From positions 1 to 10,790 of the forward strand of contig DENB01000008.1 of the NCBI GenBank assembly GCA_002359495.1: a DNA stretch of 10,790 nucleotides, given 5' to 3'. This document shows, in pieces, positions 7,383 through 10,790 of this stretch. The stretch comes from Enterobacteriaceae bacterium UBA2655 (GTDB lineage: Bacteria > Pseudomonadota > Gammaproteobacteria > Enterobacterales > Enterobacteriaceae). Made by a program: the position numbers and the translations under genes. Position 1 is the first letter of the stretch, and each line of letters begins with the position of its first letter. The notes below the pieces were generated by a model that worked only from the letters and a program-made list of their open reading frames with translations, did not search any database and was not told the DNA's origin.

Positions 7383-7588
7383 CTGTTCCTGACCGAATCC
7401 TGAATGTCGCCCTGAATAACAGGGAAAATAGCGGTAAATTGTGGCTCACTATCATCGGTTCGTTATAACGTTAAATCATTAGCTTTTACTTAAATTTACA
7501 GCAATTTATTGCATATCCATATTGTCACCTGATGGTATTAACCACAGGGAGCGTCGCTGTAACTAGTGGGTGCGAAAGTTAAGCGCTG

Positions 7589-7616
7589 TTGCTAAGGTTA
7601 GCCAGATGGTTATAAT
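7589..7616 (+). promoter_or_regulatory. Promoter and likely operator of the Xre/RES operon
   Basis: TTGCTA (7589-7594), a 16-bp spacer and a perfect TATAAT (7611-7616) lie 25 bp before the antitoxin start. Inside the promoter is GCTAA-GG-TTAGC (7591-7602), a short inverted repeat overlapping the -35 box. Toxin-antitoxin operons usually repress themselves through the antitoxin, so this is the best operator candidate. Ribosome binding site GGAGG is at 7630-7634. Confidence 0.6.
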
Positions 7617-7640
7617 TAAAAAACCAAATGGAGGTGCATC

Positions 7641-8084
7641 ATGAAACAATTTACCTTACCGGAAGCATCCCGCGCTCCCCAGCGGCTGTGGCAGTACGCC
7701 GGGCTTAATAGCGCGGACGGCGGCGCGTTGATCGGCCAGATCGGCGAAGGGCTGGAAGGCACGGTCGCCAGCCGCATCGTCTCCTGGGCGCATATCACCC
7801 AGGCCGATCTGCGACATATGACCGGCATCCCCGGCACGACTTTCACGCGCGGCATGAAAAACCGCTTCACCGCCGAACAGAGCGAACGCCTGGTGCGCTT
7901 TATCCGGGTGATGGATCGTGCGGTGGAATTATTTGAAGGGGATAAAGAGCAGGCGCGTCGCTGGCTGAATGAGCCGGTCAGAGCGCTTGGCAACAAAAAA
8001 CCCGCCGATCTGGTCGCTTCCGAGACCGGCGCTTATGAAGTTCTGAAACTGATCACCCGCCTTGAGCACGGTGTTTATTCGTGA
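7641..8084 (+). CDS. Xre/MbcA/ParS-type antitoxin (DUF2384) of a RES toxin
   Basis: A 147-residue antitoxin. Residues about 40-90 form the Xre-like helix-turn-helix core (SRIVSWAHITQADLRHMTGI, then the helix around FTAEQSERLVRFIRVMDRAVELF). The C-terminal part (about 95-147; ARRWLNEPVRALGNKKPADL and YEVLKLITRLEHGVYS) is the DUF2384 toxin-binding domain, whose pattern W-x-x-x-P-x-x-x-L-x-x-x-x-P is plain. Members bind two RES toxins and cover the active site, and repress their own operon. The stop overlaps the start of the toxin gene by 4 nt, so the two are translationally coupled. GGAGG seven bases before the ATG fixes the start. Length and motifs are complete. Confidence 0.92.
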   Translation: MKQFTLPEASRAPQRLWQYAGLNSADGGALIGQIGEGLEGTVASRIVSWAHITQADLRHMTGIPGTTFTRGMKNRFTAEQSERLVRFIRVMDRAVELFEGDKEQARRWLNEPVRALGNKKPADLVASETGAYEVLKLITRLEHGVYS

Positions 8085-8542
8085 AGCTGTACCGCATGAC
8101 GAAAACCCGCTATCTGGTCTCCGCCTGGAGCGGATACGGCGCCCGGGAAGGCGGCGGCCGCTGGAACAGCGTCGGAGTCGCAATGGTTTACGCGTCGGAA
8201 ACGGCTTCGCTCACTATGCTGGAAACACTGGTGCATCTACAGTCAGCCAGCATTTTGGACGCCTTTACCCTGCTCAGCATCGAGGTGCCCGACGATCTAA
8301 TTCAATGGATCGACGCCGCGCAGCTTCCGCCGAACTGGGCTGCAGCGGAAGCCCCCGCAGAGCTGCGTCAATTTGGCGACGCCTGGACAAAAAGCAATGA
8401 ATCCGTCGCGTTGCGGGTGCCGAGCGCCCTCTCGCCGGTGGAGTTCAATTATCTGCTGAACCCGGAGCATGCGGCGTTCAGGGATATCGTCAAAGAGGCT
8501 GTTGAGATCCCTTTCCGGTTTGATGAGCGGTTTGGAAAGTAA
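8081..8542 (+). CDS. RES-domain toxin (NAD+-degrading)
   Basis: A 153-residue RES-domain protein, the toxin of the Xre/RES system. Characterised RES toxins hydrolyse or phosphorolyse NAD+ or ADP-ribosylate host enzymes, stopping growth. The conserved residues for which the domain is named are visible: R27 in GGRWNSVG (25-32), Y37 in MVYAS, E48 in MLETLVH and S115 in RVPSAL, followed by NYLLNPEH (123-130). Their spacing matches characterised family members as I recall them. It starts with GTG at 8081 inside the sequence GTGA shared with the antitoxin stop and has no strong ribosome binding site of its own, so expression depends on the antitoxin gene. No lesion was found; it should be active when the antitoxin is lost. 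Confidence 0.92.
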   Translation: MKLYRMTKTRYLVSAWSGYGAREGGGRWNSVGVAMVYASETASLTMLETLVHLQSASILDAFTLLSIEVPDDLIQWIDAAQLPPNWAAAEAPAELRQFGDAWTKSNESVALRVPSALSPVEFNYLLNPEHAAFRDIVKEAVEIPFRFDERFGK

Positions 8543-8572
8543 AATGGGATAATCGCGGCGGTTCAGGCAGAA

Positions 8573-8843
8573 TCAGGATAATACGAGCCGCCAGGAAAAA
8601 CCTACTGCCCACCGCAATCTTACACTGGCAAGGTGATAAACGTCACTGCGCTCACGTTTACCTACGGCAATGATTAATTGAGCGTCCATCACCTGATACA
8701 CCAGGCGAAAACTGGACGCTCTGAGTTTTATTTTGTAGCACTCTTTTATGCCGCGCAGTTTTGCAGATGGAATATGAAGATTCTTACAGCACTTCTTTAG
8801 CTTTTTGGCAAATTGCTGCTGAATGACTTTGTCTAACTTTAAC
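8573..8843 (-). pseudogene. RelE/ParE-type toxin, 5' end lost to an IS element
   Basis: The native part reads KLDKVIQQQFAKKLKK, then IPSAKLRGIKECYKIKLRASSFRLVYQV and AVGKRERSDVYHLA, unmistakably RelE-like (an mRNA interferase acting in the ribosomal A site). The first 15 or so family residues are absent because the IS3-type element begins at 8844. An open frame nevertheless extends into the IS to a GTG at 8869, adding IS-coded residues FVKPVAIQ in place of the natural start. The sequence between YQVMDAQLII and AVGKRER is about three residues shorter than in E. coli RelE, which may shorten a core strand. The C-terminus (RWAVGFSWRLVLS) is longer than usual. No RelB antitoxin is present upstream. 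Probably non-functional. Confidence 0.8.
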
Positions 8844-8907
8844 TGAATCGCCACAGGTTTAACAAACACCTCAAAGTCATTTAAGATGGTTTAAAAGAGA
8901 GGTGCCC

Positions 8908-9185
8908 ATGAGCGGTAAATGTTAGCCCGAAGAGTTCAAAATTGAAGTAGTTAAACAGGTTATTGATCGCGGTCATTCTGTTTCCTGCGTGGCAACACGT
9001 CCCGGTATCACCACTCACAGTCTTTATGCCTGGATAAAGGCATATGGCCCGGATCCCTCAACCAATAAAGTCCAGTCAGATGCTCAGGCTGAGATCCGAC
9101 GCCTCCAGAAGGAACTGAAGCGGGTTACGGACGAACGGGACAGATTAAAAAAGCCGCGGCGTACTTCGCAAAGCTGTCCGACTGA
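8908..9185 (+). pseudogene. IS3-family orfA (helix-turn-helix protein), broken
   Basis: ATG at 8908 with GAGAGG upstream begins MSGKC, then TAG at 8923-8925 stops it at codon 6, where relatives have a Tyr codon. The same frame continues with PEEFKIEVVKQVIDRGHS, ITTHSLYAWIK (helix-turn-helix) and a leucine-zipper-like stretch AEIRRLQKELKRVTDERDRLKK. The A-run at 9147-9152 has six As; a seventh is needed to read into AAAYFAKLSD and the stop at 9183-9185. That run is also where the programmed -1 frameshift making OrfAB would take place, so its loss blocks both products. Restart at an internal GTG (8989) would give only a 71-residue fragment. Confidence 0.88.
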
Positions 9186-9190
9186 GGTAA

Positions 9191-10054
9191 GCCATTATCC
9201 GTGACAACAACCATTGCTGGCCTGTTCGCCTGCTCTGTCGGGTGCCGGATGTGCATCCGGGGGGATTTTACGCCTGGCTTCAGCAGCCGGATTCACAGCG
9301 GCATCATGCTGACCTGAAGCTGACGGGGCAGATAAAGCAGTTCTGGCTGGAGTCCGGTTGCGTTTAAGGTTATCGCAAGAGCCATCTGGACCTGCGGGAC
9401 AGCAGGCAACAGTGCGGAGTGAACTGAGTCTGGCGACTGATGAAGCGTGTCGGGATAAAGGCTCAGGTCGGGTACCGAAGCCCGCGGGCACGCAAAGGCG
9501 AGGCCAGTATCGTGATACTCAACAGGCGCCAGCGACAGTTCAGTCCGGAAGCACCGGATGAACGTTGGGTAACGGACATCACCTACATCCGGACCCTCGA
9601 AGGCTGGCTGTATCTGGCCGTGCTCGTTGACCTGTTCTCGCGCAAAGTTATCGGCTGGTCAATGCAATCCCGGATGACAAAAGATATTGTCCTGAATGCA
9701 CTTCTGATGGCCGTGTGGTGCCGTAATCCTCAAAAACAGGTGCTGGTTCATTCTGATCAGGGCAGCCAGTACACAAGCCATGAGTGGCAGTCATTCCTGA
9801 AATCGCACGGTCTGGAGGGTAGCATGAGTCGTCGCGGTAACTGTCACGATAATGCGGTTGCAGAAAGCTTTTTCCAGCGGCTGAAACGTGAGGGGATAAA
9901 GAAAAAGATCTACGGAACGCGGGAAGAAGCCCGTAGCGATATTTTTGATTACATCGAAATGTTTTATAACAGTAAACGACGGCATGGTTCGGGCGATCAG
10001 ATGCCACCAACTGAATACGAAAACCAGTATTATCAACGGCTCAGAAGTGTCTAG
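9191..10054 (+). pseudogene. IS3-family orfB (DDE transposase), broken by stops
   Basis: The frame runs AIIRDNNHCWPVRLLCRV, then GGFYAWLQQPDS, and later DERWVTDITYI. It is interrupted by TAA at 9188-9190 (Tyr expected), TAA at 9365-9367 (Tyr expected, in ESGCV-x-GYRK) and TGA at 9425-9427 (Arg expected, in GVN-x-VWRLMKRVG). From the ATG at 9440 a 204-residue frame is uncut and keeps the entire rve catalytic core: D in TDITYI, D in VHSDQGSQY and E in NAVAESFF, with 35 residues between the last two, plus the K of RLKREGI. The N-terminal segment needed for OrfAB is cut off, so no normal transposase can be made. Confidence 0.9.
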
Positions 10055-10224
10055 ATTATCGGTGGCGATTCATATACTCATGCCCTGCTATTACCAGTGT
10101 GCTGTACAAGATTCTAACTTTATAAAAATTAGTTTATTGAACTCAAACCACTCTTTCCCTCTTCTGAGTCACCAATCGACGCCCTGAATTTATAAACTTA
10201 TATAATTAACCTTATATAAAGTTA

Positions 10225-10352
10225 GTAACAGGCGCAGCGGCGTTATGAAGCGAATAGCGGAACCGGACAGCTCAGAGTCTGAGCCAAATTGGCAACGCTA
10301 CGTGAATTCTGGTGGGTTGCGCCCCTGTTACCGTTTCAGAATTAACGTAGCG
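10225..10352. repeat. Strong hairpin with potential loop pairing (candidate structured RNA)
   Basis: CGCTACGTGAATTCTG (10296-10311) and CAGAATTAACGTAGCG (10337-10352) pair at 15 of 16 positions around a 25-nt loop. Part of the loop, 10318-10331, is complementary over 12 bp (with a 2-nt bulge) to GTAACAGGCGCA at 10225-10236, so the stretch could fold as a pseudoknot. GCTCAG-AGT-CTGAGC (10270-10284) makes another small hairpin between them. No T-run follows, so it is not an ordinary terminator. Function and strand are unknown. Confidence 0.5.
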
Positions 10353-10624
10353 CGATAAAATGAAGTTGGGTTAATTTGTGGCCAAATTTCGACGGGAGGC
10401 CAGGCTGTGAATTTAGCTTGTAATTACCTGGGCATACAGATGAAGTCGCTGTTACACGAAACTCAGAAGGATCAATGCCGCCTCTGTAAGCACCTGCAGA
10501 GCGAGGCCGGTACAGGCTGAATCGCCTGAGCCAAATGGCAGCCAGTTCCGTCAGTCAGCTTGACAATCTGCTTTCAGAAGTAGCTGGTCATTAAAAGCAA
10601 GCGCGAAGCACACCTCTAATTTTG

Positions 10625-10644
10625 GTTACACTGTAACTTATAAT
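10625..10644 (+). promoter_or_regulatory. Palindrome next to a TATAAT box
   Basis: GTTACACTGTAAC (10625-10637) is a perfect 13-base palindrome around a central C, immediately before TATAAT at 10639-10644. The layout resembles a promoter with an operator in the spacer, but the -35 position (TAATTT) is poor and no gene start is visible before the right edge. Confidence 0.35.
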
Positions 10645-10790
10645 TTCGCGTCTGATACAGTAGCGACTAAGGTTGCACTACAGAAATTAGCGAGACCGGG
10701 CAGTGGCCCTGTTGTCTGGGCCCTCAGGTTCGCCCGCTGACACAGGCCAGACTGATGACCCCGGCGACTTCTTTACCAGGCTTTTCGCGG

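Larger units (their letters stand above)
8844..10072 (+). mobile_element. Decayed IS3-family element (1229 bp)
   Basis: The ends are TGAATCGCCAC at 8844-8854 and its exact reverse complement at 10062-10072; beyond these 11 bases the termini still agree at several positions (about 19 of 28 in all). TG...CA termini, length, and orfA/orfB in the -1 relation are those of the IS3 family, probably the IS51 or a nearby subgroup. Both genes are broken, so the element cannot move by itself. Immediate flanks (TTTAAC on the left, TATACT on the right) show no target duplication, and the right flank does not carry the missing 5' end of the toxin gene, so a deletion or rearrangement has happened next to the element. 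Confidence 0.85.
10073..10790. other. Gene-poor, partly AT-rich accessory DNA to the right edge
   Basis: No frame over 60 codons with family similarity was found. Bases 10080-10225 are AT-rich and include ACTTATATAA / TTATATAAAGT (10196-10205 and 10212-10222), a near-perfect inverted repeat. After about 10225 the base composition rises and several potential RNA folds and decayed coding scraps appear. Short frames at 10244 (37 codons, MKRIAEPDSSE...) and 10408 (37 codons, MNLACNYLGIQM...) have no clear ribosome binding site and no recognised family. A frame on the minus strand open from the right edge to a stop at 10687-10689 (AKSLVKKSPGSSVWPVSAGE...) may be the tail of a gene beyond the window; not recognised. 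Confidence 0.5.

Noticed and set aside
8867..8880. RelE start ATG at 8878-8880 followed by a one-base frameshift
   Set aside because: This stretch belongs to the IS left end, shown by the matching terminus at 10062-10072, so the ATG is not the original toxin start.
10225..10352. Retron msr-msd locus
   Set aside because: The long hairpin suggested it, but no outer pair encloses the hairpin, no reverse transcriptase frame follows within the window, and the loop pairing does not fit the usual layout.
1..10790. CRISPR array or tRNA gene
   Set aside because: No regularly spaced direct repeats and no cloverleaf with a T-arm consensus were seen on either strand.

Overview
The window looks like a chromosomal segment of an enterobacterium (order Enterobacterales; Erwiniaceae or a close relative is my guess). 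The basis is the gene types: an NlpC-type lipoprotein, a ProP-type symporter and an IroE-type siderophore esterase, all close in layout to their enterobacterial counterparts. Apparent accessory DNA with many broken genes is mixed in. No rRNA, tRNA or CRISPR array was seen.

Left part (1-1300) is eroded. A membrane-anchored metallophosphoesterase gene (minus strand) loses its family sequence just after the first metal-binding motif, at what looks like the end of an insertion sequence running off the left edge. Next comes an AraC-family regulator reduced to its two ends, with an internal in-frame deletion and a nonsense codon.

Middle part (1303-7382) is mostly ordinary and intact: a short-chain dehydrogenase (plus) converging on a LysR regulator (minus) with overlapping stop codons; a secreted cupin (plus) divergent from the LysR gene; a periplasmic IroE-type esterase (minus) behind a promoter that contains a Fur box; a ProP-family symporter (minus) with a 12-bp perfect inverted repeat upstream; a 460-bp non-coding gap; and an NlpC-type lipoprotein peptidase (minus). 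Dehydrogenase, LysR and cupin may form one regulated set. The esterase fits iron-starvation control and ferric-siderophore processing.

Right part (7383-10790) is accessory. An apparently complete Xre/RES toxin-antitoxin pair has its own promoter and a likely operator. It is followed by a RelE-type toxin gene on the other strand whose 5' end has been replaced by an IS3-family element of 1229 bp. That element is dead: orfA has a nonsense codon and a frameshift, and orfB has three in-frame stops, although the DDE residues survive. The last 718 bp hold no convincing gene. They do contain a potentially strongly folded stretch (10225-10352, hairpin plus loop pairing), two decayed copies of a short coding motif, and a palindrome next to a TATAAT box.

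I did not find a clear new multi-gene system. The most open items are the structured stretch at 10225-10352, the inverted repeat ahead of the symporter gene, and the IS-generated chimeric RelE reading frame.
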